64,000 nt of DNA from Prevotella sp. E9-3 (GCF_022024015.1 NZ_CP091786.1:372001-436000); one strand, 5' to 3'. Shown: positions 35,388 through 45,495, counted from the stretch's first letter. Notes: generated from the sequence alone by a model not told the origin. Made by a program: numbers and translations.

Positions 35388-35848
35388 TGCATATTTATTA
35401 CGTTAATACGCGTGAGAATCGCGTGGAATTCACCAACTCCTCCTTCGGACTTCTCTGTGCGAAATATGAGCAATTTCCGAGTGTGTTGCGATTCAGACGC
35501 AACACTTTGAATACCAGTCGTTTGCGAAATTGATGCTCAAAAAAGCGCCTTTTCATCGAAAAAAGCTCACGGATATTGGCTGCAATTGAACGGTAGTTAT
35601 ACCGCAACTGAATAAATTCAATACTGCAACCACCATTCTGTTATGTTGCAATTACCATTCAGTTATGTTGCAATTACCATTCAGTTGCAGTATAATATTT
35701 AAAGAATTGCGGTATAATACTCGTTCAGTTGCGATAAAACAGCCATTTTTGTAGTAAAGAAGGTAATTTTTCGTTGCCTCTCCGTTCTAGTTTGCGATTT
35801 TTGTTTGTCTTGATTTTCGAAAATTAGAGTGAATGGATATGCAAGAAA
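35388..35848 (+). repeat. Composite noncoding element, copy 2 (head, 22-bp array, tail)
   Basis: Head 35388-35473, tandem array around 35629-35690 and tail 35776-35848 correspond in order and orientation to 22004-22546. The middle differs: it carries a hairpin at 35483-35505 and a shorter array. Confidence 0.8.
35629..35690 (+). repeat. Tandem array with 22-bp period, short version
   Basis: TTC recurs at 35636, 35658 and 35680, exactly 22 bp apart, in units reading like ATTCAGTTATGTTGCAATT. The unit is a variant of that at 22.2 kb. Confidence 0.85.
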
Positions 35849-36022
35849 TGGCTGATTTTTTAAAATATTTTTAATATTGAAGTACTGTTGCTGCTGCGAA
35901 TTTTTTTATGAAATAGTCGGAATTTTGAAAAAATCTGTTCACAAAAAGGATAAAATCTGTTCAAAGTGATATTTTGTGAAAAAATAATCCTTAATTATTA
36001 TATTTAATTCGAAATGTTTAGA

Positions 36023-36030
36023 TATATTTG
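36023..36030 (+). promoter_or_regulatory. -7 box for the second secreted-protein operon
   Basis: TATATTTG fits TAnnTTTG, 100 bp upstream of the start codon at 36131; no clear TTTG partner. Confidence 0.45.
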
Positions 36031-36130
36031 CAGAACTAAACTACTTTTTGTAATCTGACAAAGAGAGTAACTAATAATGATAATTATCTTTTTACTAATA
36101 ACCAAAAATAACTAACAATTTTTTACGCTT

Positions 36131-39100
36131 ATGAAAAAACGTGTGAAACTATTACTCGCCCTATTAGTCGCATGTGTGACTGGGGCTTTCGCTCAGTTTG
36201 ACGCAGGCAAGACCTACGTGATTGCTAACAATAACGATGCTAACATGTTCATGCAGGACAATGGTACAGGTGGTGTTGCCCTTGGAGCGAAAAATGCCAA
36301 TTCTTACTGGAAATTCGTAGCTACGGGAAACACCGATTGCTACTACATCCAGAATGCCAAAACAGGAAAGTACATCCAGGGATACGATGCCAAAGAGCAG
36401 GAAGTAGCCACGGGTGATACTGGCGTAGAGTATTATGTAAAGGCTGATGCCGATGGTTCTCTTAGCGGAAAATACCGTATGTCGTGCACTGCTAACAGTC
36501 CTCACGATTTCAGTAATAACACACTGGGCCTGAACTGGAAGGGGGGTAACAACACTGTTCAGAGTTTCACTTCTGTAGCTGGTGATAATGCCCGCTCAGC
36601 ATGGACGGTTACTGAAGAGGCTATGCCAGAGCTCAGTTCTCCTTATACAGGTTCAACACCTGCTGAAGGCGACTTTTTCCTTTATAATGTGGAAACAGGT
36701 CTTTGGATTCAGAACAATGACAAGAATACTGGTGACTGGAATACCCGTGGTGCAACGGGCGACTACGGCTTTGCTTTTGGCGTCAGCTCAGTTGATAACG
36801 GTTGGCGTCTTGACCCTAAGTTTGGCCACAACCATAGCATGAACTCCAGCAATTTCTATCTTGACACCTCCGCTGAGCTGACCATCTGGAGCATTGTTCC
36901 AGTTGAAGTTGCAGGCGTAAGCAATGCCTATGCCATCAAAGCTGGAGGCCAAACGCTTAGTCTTGATAATAACAAGAATTTGGCTTGGAACACTGGAAAG
37001 TGTGATGTGTGGCAATTAGTGACCCGCGAAGAGCGCCTGGCCTATTTGAAAGCCAACGCTACTTCTGAGAATCCCATTGATGCAACATTCCTCATCATGG
37101 ACCCCCGCTTCGCTAATGAAAACGAACGTGCCTCGGCATGGACCTGGAATCAGAACGGCGGAAACAGAGATGATGTGCGCTGGTATAGGAACCGTCGCTC
37201 GTATGCCATCTGGAACAGCAACAGCTTCTCTATCAGCCAGACTATTAACGATATTCCTAACGGCTACTATAAACTGAACGTTAAGGGCTATTATCGTGAC
37301 GGCAACAAAGACCAGTGTGCTGAGCGTCGTACTAATAAAACAGAGCAACATATTGGTAAGTACTTCCTCAACAACGACAAGGCCGACTTGATGTCTATCC
37401 TCGATGGTGCCAGTTCCACCTGGGTGGATGGTCTTTTCTTCTATCCCGCTGCCAATGCTGATGCTCCTTATGGTCACTATCCTGACAATGCTGACGGTTT
37501 CAACCGCATTTTCCAGGATTATCCTAACAACTATATGAATGCCGGTTTAGTCTCTACTGTTACTACGAAATCAGCAAAGATCGGTCTTGAAAAACTGCAA
37601 CAGAACAATGCAGACTGGATTGCATGGGACGAATTCTACTTGACCTATCTGGGACCTATCGACGTAACCGAATATGTAGAAGCTCTTAATACTGCCATCA
37701 CAGCTGCGGAGAATACGGATGTGTCAAATACCACTAATGCATTAAAAACTGAACTGGCTAATTCGTTGGCTCTAGCAAAGGCAACCCTCTCCTCTGATGA
37801 CACAGACAAGTTGTCTGAGGTTACCGCAGCACTGAATGCGGCTATTGATAAAGTTAAAGCTGTCAATATTACATTTCTGCGTCAGACAATTGCTTTGGCA
37901 AAGGCCGACGGAATTGACACCAGTGCAGCAGAGGACTTTGTGGAAAATGGTACTTCTGCATCAGAGATGGGCAATCTCCTTTCTGCTCTCCGCATAGCCC
38001 GCCGTGTGGCCAATGCCGAGAAGGATAACAACACTTATGCCGGCAATGTACCTGCAGCAGGCGACTTCTACCTGCTGAATGTAGGACAGAAACGTTTCCT
38101 CTGCGGTGGCGACGACTGGGGCGCACATGCTGCTCTTGGATTCCCCGGCATCGTAATCACACTGGAAGCCGATGGTGAAAATTTCCACATTAATACTCAT
38201 CTGCCAAACGGTGGCACTAACGAATATCTGACTTATAACGGCTACTGCGACACAGGTAAAGGAGATACCTGGAAGCTCATTGCACAGGGCGATGGCAAGT
38301 ATGTCATTGCACGCAGCAATAATGCTGCTGCCCTCTTAGGCTATAGCAACAATACCTACAACCGTCTGGATACTGACAAGAACGGTGCCGACAATCCCGA
38401 CAACCAGTGGATTCTGGTGACCAAGGCGCAGCGTGACGCACTTTATGAAGCTGCTGCTCAGGTAACTGACCAGCCTGCAAAGGCTGTTGACGTGAGCTAC
38501 CTGATCAAGTCACCAAACTTCAGCCAGCGCGAGGATGTCAGCGCATGGGCACTGAACAACACCTCTATCTGGGGACGTGGAGACAACCATCCTGACTTTG
38601 CCATCGAGGCCTTTAATCAGACCTCTGCCAGCGTAGAACAGACTGTCACAGGACTGAAGCCCGGTACCTATCGTCTGAAAGTTCAGGCTTTCTATCGCGA
38701 TGGTAACTTTGACAAGCAGGCTGAGATTTTGAAAGGCGGCGGTGAGGCACGCCAGTTGGCAACCCTCTATGCCGGAACAAAGAGCGCACTGATTCAGAAT
38801 GTATCAGGTGGTGCCGACAAGGCTCCTGGCATGGGTAGAAGTTCAAGCGTTGGCTATATGCCCGACGGTATTGATGATGCCTGTCTGTTCTTCCAGAGTG
38901 GTCTGTACTGGGCACAGCTGGACAACATCGTAGTGACCTCAACCAATCCGTCGATTACCTTCGGTGCCCGCAAGACAGAGCAAATCAATGGTGGTGACTG
39001 GTTCGTACTTGACAATTTCCGCTTGGAATACTTAGGCGCTTATGTTGACCTCTCGGAAGTGAAAGGTGCTTTGTCTGCAAAGATTACAGAGGCTAAATCA

Positions 39101-41434
39101 ACAATGACTATCCCTGTAACCTTCTTGAGCAATGCCATCACTAATGCAGAAACAGCAATGGGCGAGTTGCAGGATGCCGACGTTATTGTGAATGCCAATA
39201 TCGCCCTGACGAATGCCCTCAACAAGTACATTACTGCGAAGAACGATCTTATCATTCTCCAGCAGACCGTTGAGAAAGCCAATGCTGAGGAACTGGATGA
39301 GAATGCCGCACTGGCTACTGCAAAAAGTGTTGCTGATGCCGACCAGTTGGTTTCTGTAATAGAGCAGCAGTTGTATAATGTTCGTGCCGATCGTAAGATC
39401 AACGCACTCCGTACAGCCGATGTATATACTGGCGCTGCTCCTGCTGAAGGAAAGGTTTACCTATATAATATTGGTACTGGCATGTTCCTTGGCATGGGTT
39501 CTGACTGGAACACTCATGCAGCTGTTGACCAGGTGGGTATCGAAATCACTCTGGAGGCTGATGGCGATAACTTCAAACTGATCACTGCTTACGGTTCGTT
39601 CAATGATGGCGAATATGGACCATATGTTGATACAGGCACTAAGACTCCATACACATTTGTAGCTGTAGAAGGAAAAGCAAATGTTTATAACATCAAACAG
39701 GGCGACCTGCTGATGGGATGGAATCCGAATGCCGCTACCGGAGGTAGAAAGTATTGGAACAGCATCTCGAATGTTGCTGGTGCTTCGGCAACAGACGCCA
39801 ACTACCAGTGGAAACTGATTACTGCTGACGAGCGCGAGGCACTGGAAGCTGCTGCTTCTGATGTTAATGCTGTGGATGTGTCTTACAAGATTTCTAACCC
39901 AAGTCTTGTTCGCAAGCCGGAATACGACATGTGGCAGAAGACAGCTGGTGCAAGAGTCAGTACGACAAACGATAATGATGGCAATCGTGCTGCTGACTAT
40001 GGTTTTGAGTTCTTCGATACCAATAATTTCAGCTTCACACAGACTGTAACCGGTCTGAAGCCTGGTAACTATAGAGTAAGCGTTCAGGGCTTCTATCGCG
40101 ATGGCGATGGCGGTTATCAGGCAGGCGTAGTAAACAATGGTGGCGATTTGCTGCAGAAAGCTTACCTCGTAGGTGGTGATGCACAGGCATTCTTACCCAA
40201 CATTGCTTCTAAAATGGATGTGGTGCCCGGACTTACTGACATCCAGGCTACCGACAAGGGCGCATTCCCTAACTGGCCTAACTCTGCTATTGAGTACTTC
40301 CAGCATGGTGCATATTGGACAACGGTTAACGCCAAGGTAGGTGCTAATGGCGAACTGACTATCGGTGTGAAGAAAGACGAAAAGGCTAATGGTGGTGACT
40401 GGGTAGTACTTGACAACTTCCGTCTGGCATATCTGGGCGCTCCTTATGGAATTAACACCATGTCTATCATGGGCGATTTCACTGGCGGTTGGGATTTTGC
40501 TGACAATCAGCACATGACTCAGGATGCTAATGATCCATACATCTGGACATTGACAGTTGATAACTTCAAGCCAACTGAAACCAAATCGTATATTTATAAA
40601 GCTACAGCCAATGAAAGATGGGATGTATATGAATATCCTCAAGGTGAAGGTAAAAATCAAGACTGGTATTTTGGCTCTAATGAATATCCTATCAATCATT
40701 ACTACACCCTGGTGTTCACAATGAATACTGCTACTCATACATTGACTCTGAATGTGACGATGAAGACAAATGTTGTGACAATCAATGAAGATGAGACATT
40801 TGTGCCTGAAGATAATGCCGGCGCAACGATCGTCCTGAACCGCACATTCAATACAAATGCTGAGGCTTGGAATACCTTCGTGGTTCCATTCAACATCTCG
40901 AACAGCGAGCTGAAACGCGCCTTTGGTGAGAAGGTGGCAGTGGCAGAATACTCTGAGAACAGTGATGATCCAGAAAATGTGACTGTTCACTTCGATACAA
41001 TGGATGAACCCGCTGTGACAGCAAATGTTCCTGTACTGCTGAAGACGAATACCACTGCAAAAGAATTTGTATTTGAGGCTGATGTGGTAGCAGGAGATTC
41101 TGTCAAGGCTGGAAAGAACTTCGACCTCGTAGGTAGTTACGCTGGCTCGCTGACAATTGCTGAAGGCGATTACTTCCTGAATGATCATACGCTCTACAAG
41201 TCGGCAGGCGCAACCAAATTGAAGGGTACACGCGCTTATCTGAAGGCTAAGACGGCACAAGCAGCACGTATTGCCAATATCGTGTTCGACGAGGAGGAAG
41301 GTGTTGTGACCGGAATCACTGAGATTGCTACCGAGAAAGCTTCAGAGCGCATCTATAATTTGTCTGGACAGAAGGTGAACGCCATGCAGCGTAAAGGCAT
41401 CTATATCAAGGACGGTAAAAAGGTGATGAAGTGA
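36131..41434 (+). CDS. Giant modular secreted protein with threefold repeat and T9SS sorting domain
   Basis: This 1767-residue protein has a signal peptide (LLLALLVACVTGAFAQ). A three-times-repeated architecture follows. A beta-trefoil-like or lectin-like module (pattern PAxGdFyLyNVxxxxFL near 175, 637 and 1100) precedes a jelly-roll module with the signature QTVTGLKPGxYRxxVQxFYRDG and GGDWxVLDNFRLxYLG (ending near 515, 975 and 1435). Alpha-helical FIVAR-like linkers lie between. Residues about 1440-1545 resemble a SusE/SusF-type or CBM module (SIMGDFTGGWDFADNQHMTQ). The T9SS tail is RIYNLSGQKVNAMQRKGI. No catalytic site was recognised; carbohydrate or glycoprotein binding is the likely role. 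The downstream partners are a 62-residue peptide and a PI-PLC/glutaminase fusion. Confidence 0.85.
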   Translation: MKKRVKLLLALLVACVTGAFAQFDAGKTYVIANNNDANMFMQDNGTGGVALGAKNANSYWKFVATGNTDCYYIQNAKTGKYIQGYDAKEQEVATGDTGVEYYVKADADGSLSGKYRMSCTANSPHDFSNNTLGLNWKGGNNTVQSFTSVAGDNARSAWTVTEEAMPELSSPYTGSTPAEGDFFLYNVETGLWIQNNDKNTGDWNTRGATGDYGFAFGVSSVDNGWRLDPKFGHNHSMNSSNFYLDTSAELTIWSIVPVEVAGVSNAYAIKAGGQTLSLDNNKNLAWNTGKCDVWQLVTREERLAYLKANATSENPIDATFLIMDPRFANENERASAWTWNQNGGNRDDVRWYRNRRSYAIWNSNSFSISQTINDIPNGYYKLNVKGYYRDGNKDQCAERRTNKTEQHIGKYFLNNDKADLMSILDGASSTWVDGLFFYPAANADAPYGHYPDNADGFNRIFQDYPNNYMNAGLVSTVTTKSAKIGLEKLQQNNADWIAWDEFYLTYLGPIDVTEYVEALNTAITAAENTDVSNTTNALKTELANSLALAKATLSSDDTDKLSEVTAALNAAIDKVKAVNITFLRQTIALAKADGIDTSAAEDFVENGTSASEMGNLLSALRIARRVANAEKDNNTYAGNVPAAGDFYLLNVGQKRFLCGGDDWGAHAALGFPGIVITLEADGENFHINTHLPNGGTNEYLTYNGYCDTGKGDTWKLIAQGDGKYVIARSNNAAALLGYSNNTYNRLDTDKNGADNPDNQWILVTKAQRDALYEAAAQVTDQPAKAVDVSYLIKSPNFSQREDVSAWALNNTSIWGRGDNHPDFAIEAFNQTSASVEQTVTGLKPGTYRLKVQAFYRDGNFDKQAEILKGGGEARQLATLYAGTKSALIQNVSGGADKAPGMGRSSSVGYMPDGIDDACLFFQSGLYWAQLDNIVVTSTNPSITFGARKTEQINGGDWFVLDNFRLEYLGAYVDLSEVKGALSAKITEAKSTMTIPVTFLSNAITNAETAMGELQDADVIVNANIALTNALNKYITAKNDLIILQQTVEKANAEELDENAALATAKSVADADQLVSVIEQQLYNVRADRKINALRTADVYTGAAPAEGKVYLYNIGTGMFLGMGSDWNTHAAVDQVGIEITLEADGDNFKLITAYGSFNDGEYGPYVDTGTKTPYTFVAVEGKANVYNIKQGDLLMGWNPNAATGGRKYWNSISNVAGASATDANYQWKLITADEREALEAAASDVNAVDVSYKISNPSLVRKPEYDMWQKTAGARVSTTNDNDGNRAADYGFEFFDTNNFSFTQTVTGLKPGNYRVSVQGFYRDGDGGYQAGVVNNGGDLLQKAYLVGGDAQAFLPNIASKMDVVPGLTDIQATDKGAFPNWPNSAIEYFQHGAYWTTVNAKVGANGELTIGVKKDEKANGGDWVVLDNFRLAYLGAPYGINTMSIMGDFTGGWDFADNQHMTQDANDPYIWTLTVDNFKPTETKSYIYKATANERWDVYEYPQGEGKNQDWYFGSNEYPINHYYTLVFTMNTATHTLTLNVTMKTNVVTINEDETFVPEDNAGATIVLNRTFNTNAEAWNTFVVPFNISNSELKRAFGEKVAVAEYSENSDDPENVTVHFDTMDEPAVTANVPVLLKTNTTAKEFVFEADVVAGDSVKAGKNFDLVGSYAGSLTIAEGDYFLNDHTLYKSAGATKLKGTRAYLKAKTAQAARIANIVFDEEEGVVTGITEIATEKASERIYNLSGQKVNAMQRKGIYIKDGKKVMK

Positions 41435-41462
41435 TGCGTAAGTAGGTTATTAACAGTAAAAA

Positions 41463-41651
41463 ATGAATGTTATGAAAAAGAAATATGTTGAAGCTCCGGC
41501 TATAAGTTATATGGAGTCTGACCTCGACTCTTTCATGAGTAATTCTATTACTGGTGTGGAAGGCGACGTCCAAATAGACGTAAACAACAATGGCGAAATA
41601 CCCGGAACTGCCGACTCTCGTCGTAATAACTTGTGGGATGATGACTTTTAA
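41463..41651 (+). CDS. Small 62-residue peptide ending in WDDDF
   Basis: This short gene lies 28 bp after the giant modular protein and 35 bp before the PI-PLC fusion, on the same strand, so it is probably part of the operon. Internal ATG at 41472 (MKKKYVEAPAISYMESD) is an alternative start. There is no signal peptide. The middle is Asp/Asn-rich (DVQIDVNNNGEIPG) and the end is RRNNLWDDDF. From memory, Bacteroidales genomes carry many such 50-70 residue peptides, with MKK-Y at the start and WDD(E/D) near the end, beside secreted proteins; their function is unknown. It might be a chaperone-like or exported peptide, but no sequence feature proves either. Confidence 0.7.
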   Translation: MNVMKKKYVEAPAISYMESDLDSFMSNSITGVEGDVQIDVNNNGEIPGTADSRRNNLWDDDF

Positions 41652-41686
41652 TTATAGATAAAGTATTTCATACCTTTTATAAATAA

Positions 41687-44600
41687 ATGAAAACCCTCTT
41701 CCAAACTCTGATGGCTGGCATGCTGATGTGCATGTCAGCCGTCACTGTGACTTATGCCGACCAGACCGACTGGATGAAAGCAATTGACGGAAATGTGTAT
41801 GTACGCCAGTTGTCTATTCCTGGTGCACACGATGCTGCATCTAACTCGCATGTGTCGCTAGCCACATTCAGTCAGACACAGTCAAAGTCGATTGCCCAGA
41901 TGCTAACGGCTGGCGTGCGTTTCTTTGACCTTCGTCCCAAACCAAACAATGGCGATATGCCCCTGTATCATGGTATATCGTCAACAAACTATACACTGCG
42001 TAGTGCATTGACCGAGATAGGCGATTTCTTGGCCGAGCATTCCGATGAACTGGTGATAGTGATGGTGCGTGACGAGAGTGATGGGGGAGGGGCAGGAAAC
42101 TTCTTTCCATATCTGAAAACCATTCTTACTGAATCGGGAAAAAGCTATTCAGGGAGGTTTGTGCGTTTTAAGGCTGCACTGAAACTCAGTGAATGTCGTG
42201 GAAAGATTCTCATGATCAGTAGGGAGAATCCTGGCAGCGATGCCACCTGTCCGATAGACTTCCTCTCTGGGAGCGGAGGATGGAACACTTACGACTTTGC
42301 CAACATGCGAGGTGCACGCATCAATGGGGTGTGGGTCTATGGTCAGGACTATTGGGAAATAGATAATCATGCCAACAAGCAGAAAGGCATCATCCGTATG
42401 CTGCAGTTCTCGCAAAGCGGACTGACACGCAGAAACGGGCATCATACCTGGGTGTTCAACAGTACATCGGGCTATAAAGGCTCTATCAGTACGGCGTCGG
42501 CCTATGCCGAGAATGCTGCCTATCAGAACTCACGGGTGGTGGAATATCTGAAGACTCATCATGGGCCTGTGGGCATCATGATGATGGACTATGCCGCCGA
42601 CGATAATGGGAAATCGAAAGCCACCAAGGGACTGGCACTGACCCAAGCTCTGATAGACAACAATGCCTACATACAGTTGGAACCTAAGAATGATGACGTG
42701 GTGAAAACGGGTACAAAGGAGTTTGTTTCAACCCCAACTCGTGAGACCACACTTCGTGCGCCATCGGTGCCCCTGTTTGTGAGCGACCCCTATTTTCAAG
42801 TGTGGTCGAACGGCGATAACCTCAGTTCACAGAATACCACCCATCGTGATGGCGCAGCCAAACGGATGTATGCCTATCTGAGAGTGGATGGTAAGTGCTA
42901 CAGACTGATGGGATTGGGCGACCAGCGCACCGTGTGGATGGGGCGAGATGCCACTTGCCGATATAAGAGTGCTTCCTCGGAAGACAAGAACTGGACAGCG
43001 ATGGATTTTGATGACAGTCAATGGACTGAAGGAATAGGACCGTTTAACGGAGGCGATACCCACAACGGATGGACAGAATGGAGCAATGCCGGTCAGAACG
43101 ATCTGTTTGTGCGCTATCATGTGCAGTTGAACGACTGGGAACTGTCCCAGCTCGATCATCTGCGGTTGCGCATTGCCTACGATCAGGACCCGGTGGTCTA
43201 TATCAATGGCGTTCAGGCTTGGAGCGCCTCGGGATGGAAAGAGAACGGCAGCGATGTGAGCGATATTGAACTGGACTACGACGCATCGAACATGCTGGTG
43301 GAAGGCGATAATGTGATAGCCGTGAAAGTAGGCCGCGGTGGGGGCGGACAGTTCCTTACCTGTCAGTTGGAAGCTACCTTGCTGAACGGTCAGCCGCTGA
43401 CGGCCACTCAGAGCGTAAAGCCCAAGGTGATGGCCTCGCAGACTTACTATCAGCTGAAAGCCGGTACGGTCAATGTGGATCTTACATTCACCAATCCGCA
43501 AAGGCTTGATAAACTGGATCTTTTATCTACACCCATAGACTATCTGTCGTATAAGGTAACTCCTACAGACGGGAAGAATCACAATGTTCAGTTCTATCTG
43601 ATGCTGTCGCCTGAGTTCGTGGCTTCTAACAACGATTATGGCCGATACACCACTCAGATGGAGGCCGGCGGACTGAAAATGGTGCGCTGTGGGCATGATG
43701 TTCAGGAGATTGGTGCTTCATCAAGGGCCGATTGGGGCTACCTGTATGTTGTTGCCGAACCGACAAAGAATCAGGATGTGTGCTTCGGCTATGACGCTAC
43801 TCGCTTCTTGGCAGACGGACGCATTCCAGGAAGACCGCTTACAGGTGCAAGGCATGAGCTGTTCTCGAACGGGAAGGTACATCCTTTTATCGTGTTCAAA
43901 GACGATTTAGGACGTGTGGAAGCGGGGAAGAGTCAGTATGGATTTGCTACGATAGGATATGATTACGACGGCAAGGCTGTTCATGATGCCGATGGCGGAC
44001 AAGGCACTCTTCCGAATTACTATACCCGTCAAGGACTGTTTACGGAATTGTTGCGGAAGTATGTTGCTAACTATAGCACCATGATGGCATCGGCTCTTGA
44101 ATGGGACGAGCGGGTGTTTGATGACGCTCTGGAAACAGGTGGAGAGAAATATGCTCAGTTGGCCTCGTTGGCCTATAGACAGACTGCTGCTGCCCATACG
44201 GTGGCAAAAGATAAAAATGGGGCACCGCTCGTCTATAATATGTCGGCAGGCTTCTGGCAGAAAATGCAGTCGGCCGATGTGATCTATGCAGTGGCACCAC
44301 TGCTGTTGAGCTATGAGCCGGCGCTGGTGCTCAAGAATCTGTTGCCCACCATTCAGTACTATAATATACCTGAATGGACCTCTACATGGGCTGGCGAAGA
44401 GTGCGCTCCTCATACACTTGGTAATTATCCGTGGATAGGCTCGTCGGAGAGTAACGGCCGTCTGGAATCGAATGCCAACCTGTTGCTGGTAGCGGCTGTG
44501 GCTGCCTGTCTGGATGCCGACACGAAGTTCTTCATAGACCATTACACCACGTTGAAGTCATGGGCTGACAATACGCTCCTCTACTTGAATGGAACAAAGA

Positions 44601-45370
44601 GCATGACAAACGAATGGTCGTTGGACAGCGATGCCTTCGGAACCACGGGCGGTTCACTGAAACAGAGCCGTCATCTCAGTGCAAAAGCAATTCTTGCTAT
44701 TGCCGGCATGGGGAGAATTGCTAAACTGGTGGGGAATACTACCGATGCTACCCGATATGCAACATTGGCTGCCAGCTATGCCGCAACGTGGAAGCAGAAT
44801 AATCAGAATGGCAACCACTATGTTCAAGCCGATGATGTGGACTGGGGACAGAAATACGCATTGGTATATGACCAGTTGTTGGGAACGAATCTCTTTGCTG
44901 ATGTGATTGATAAGGAATTGACTTACTATCAGTCGAAAATAGCTACTTACGGACTGCCTATCGATGGGCGTAGTAATATTGGTGCCTTAGGCGAGACACT
45001 GGCTTCTGCTGCAATGGGCAGTGAGACAGACTGGACGACAATGCTTACACCGGTATATAAGTATGTGAATACCACCTCGTTGCGCGTACCGTTGCGCACA
45101 TCGTACAATACTTCCAGTGGTAGCAGTTGGGGAAATAGCGGCATTGACGATGGAAATACCCAAAAAGGTTCCCCCCTTGTCGGTTTACTATGGACGAAAC
45201 AACTTAAAGGACTTGTTCCTGAAGTAGACACTGGCGTTTTCGAAATAACGGAATCTTCTGTAAGACAGCATGATACGGCCGTCTATGATCTGCAAGGAAG
45301 ACGTGTAGCTGAAAAGAACTTGAAGAGCGGTCTCTATATTGTACAAGGAAAGAAACGGTGGGTCAAGTAG
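41687..45370 (+). CDS. PI-PLC X-type domain fused to glutaminase-A-like protein, T9SS-exported
   Basis: This 1227-residue secreted protein has two unrelated enzyme-like parts. After the signal peptide, residues about 28-330 match a phosphatidylinositol-specific phospholipase C X domain, with both catalytic histidines (H48 in SIPGAHDAAS, H95 in LYHGIS) and VRFFDLRPK. Residues about 350-1160 match the GtaA-type glutaminase family (domains DUF4964, DUF5127, DUF4965 and DUF1793): APSVPLFVSDPYFQVWSNGD, ALEWDERVFDDALETGG, AEECAPHTLGNYPW-like region and LESNANLLLVAA. A jelly-roll segment is inserted near 425-560 (FVRYHVQLNDWELSQ). The T9SS tail is AVYDLQGRRVAEKNLKSG. The fusion is unusual in my experience; both halves appear intact. 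Confidence 0.87.
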   Translation: MKTLFQTLMAGMLMCMSAVTVTYADQTDWMKAIDGNVYVRQLSIPGAHDAASNSHVSLATFSQTQSKSIAQMLTAGVRFFDLRPKPNNGDMPLYHGISSTNYTLRSALTEIGDFLAEHSDELVIVMVRDESDGGGAGNFFPYLKTILTESGKSYSGRFVRFKAALKLSECRGKILMISRENPGSDATCPIDFLSGSGGWNTYDFANMRGARINGVWVYGQDYWEIDNHANKQKGIIRMLQFSQSGLTRRNGHHTWVFNSTSGYKGSISTASAYAENAAYQNSRVVEYLKTHHGPVGIMMMDYAADDNGKSKATKGLALTQALIDNNAYIQLEPKNDDVVKTGTKEFVSTPTRETTLRAPSVPLFVSDPYFQVWSNGDNLSSQNTTHRDGAAKRMYAYLRVDGKCYRLMGLGDQRTVWMGRDATCRYKSASSEDKNWTAMDFDDSQWTEGIGPFNGGDTHNGWTEWSNAGQNDLFVRYHVQLNDWELSQLDHLRLRIAYDQDPVVYINGVQAWSASGWKENGSDVSDIELDYDASNMLVEGDNVIAVKVGRGGGGQFLTCQLEATLLNGQPLTATQSVKPKVMASQTYYQLKAGTVNVDLTFTNPQRLDKLDLLSTPIDYLSYKVTPTDGKNHNVQFYLMLSPEFVASNNDYGRYTTQMEAGGLKMVRCGHDVQEIGASSRADWGYLYVVAEPTKNQDVCFGYDATRFLADGRIPGRPLTGARHELFSNGKVHPFIVFKDDLGRVEAGKSQYGFATIGYDYDGKAVHDADGGQGTLPNYYTRQGLFTELLRKYVANYSTMMASALEWDERVFDDALETGGEKYAQLASLAYRQTAAAHTVAKDKNGAPLVYNMSAGFWQKMQSADVIYAVAPLLLSYEPALVLKNLLPTIQYYNIPEWTSTWAGEECAPHTLGNYPWIGSSESNGRLESNANLLLVAAVAACLDADTKFFIDHYTTLKSWADNTLLYLNGTKSMTNEWSLDSDAFGTTGGSLKQSRHLSAKAILAIAGMGRIAKLVGNTTDATRYATLAASYAATWKQNNQNGNHYVQADDVDWGQKYALVYDQLLGTNLFADVIDKELTYYQSKIATYGLPIDGRSNIGALGETLASAAMGSETDWTTMLTPVYKYVNTTSLRVPLRTSYNTSSGSSWGNSGIDDGNTQKGSPLVGLLWTKQLKGLVPEVDTGVFEITESSVRQHDTAVYDLQGRRVAEKNLKSGLYIVQGKKRWVK

Positions 45371-45495
45371 TTTTTGTAAAGCAGAAGTGACAAAAGTGTC
45401 TGAACACCATTCAGATAATATAACTTGGAACTAAAAAATATTAAAATAATGTGGAAAAGCGACTAACCGCTTCTTCCTAAGTACCAACTTTTTCG

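Larger units (their letters stand above)
35367..36130. other. Gene-free region between the two secreted-protein runs
   Basis: This region of nearly 0.8 kb has no supported gene. It holds composite element copy 2 (35388-35848), a perfect 8-bp stem hairpin at 35483-35505 (GTGTTGCG/CGCAACAC), and an AT-rich stretch. The -7 box of the next gene is at 36023-36030. Confidence 0.7.

Noticed and set aside
40193..41260. 355-residue minus-strand reading frame
   Set aside because: It is antisense to the 1767-residue secreted protein, whose frame continues uninterrupted with signal peptide and sorting domain.
41463..41651. RiPP precursor peptide
   Set aside because: No radical-SAM, YcaO, lanthipeptide or ABC peptidase-exporter gene lies nearby; the nearby proteins are T9SS cargo, so a RiPP claim is unsupported.
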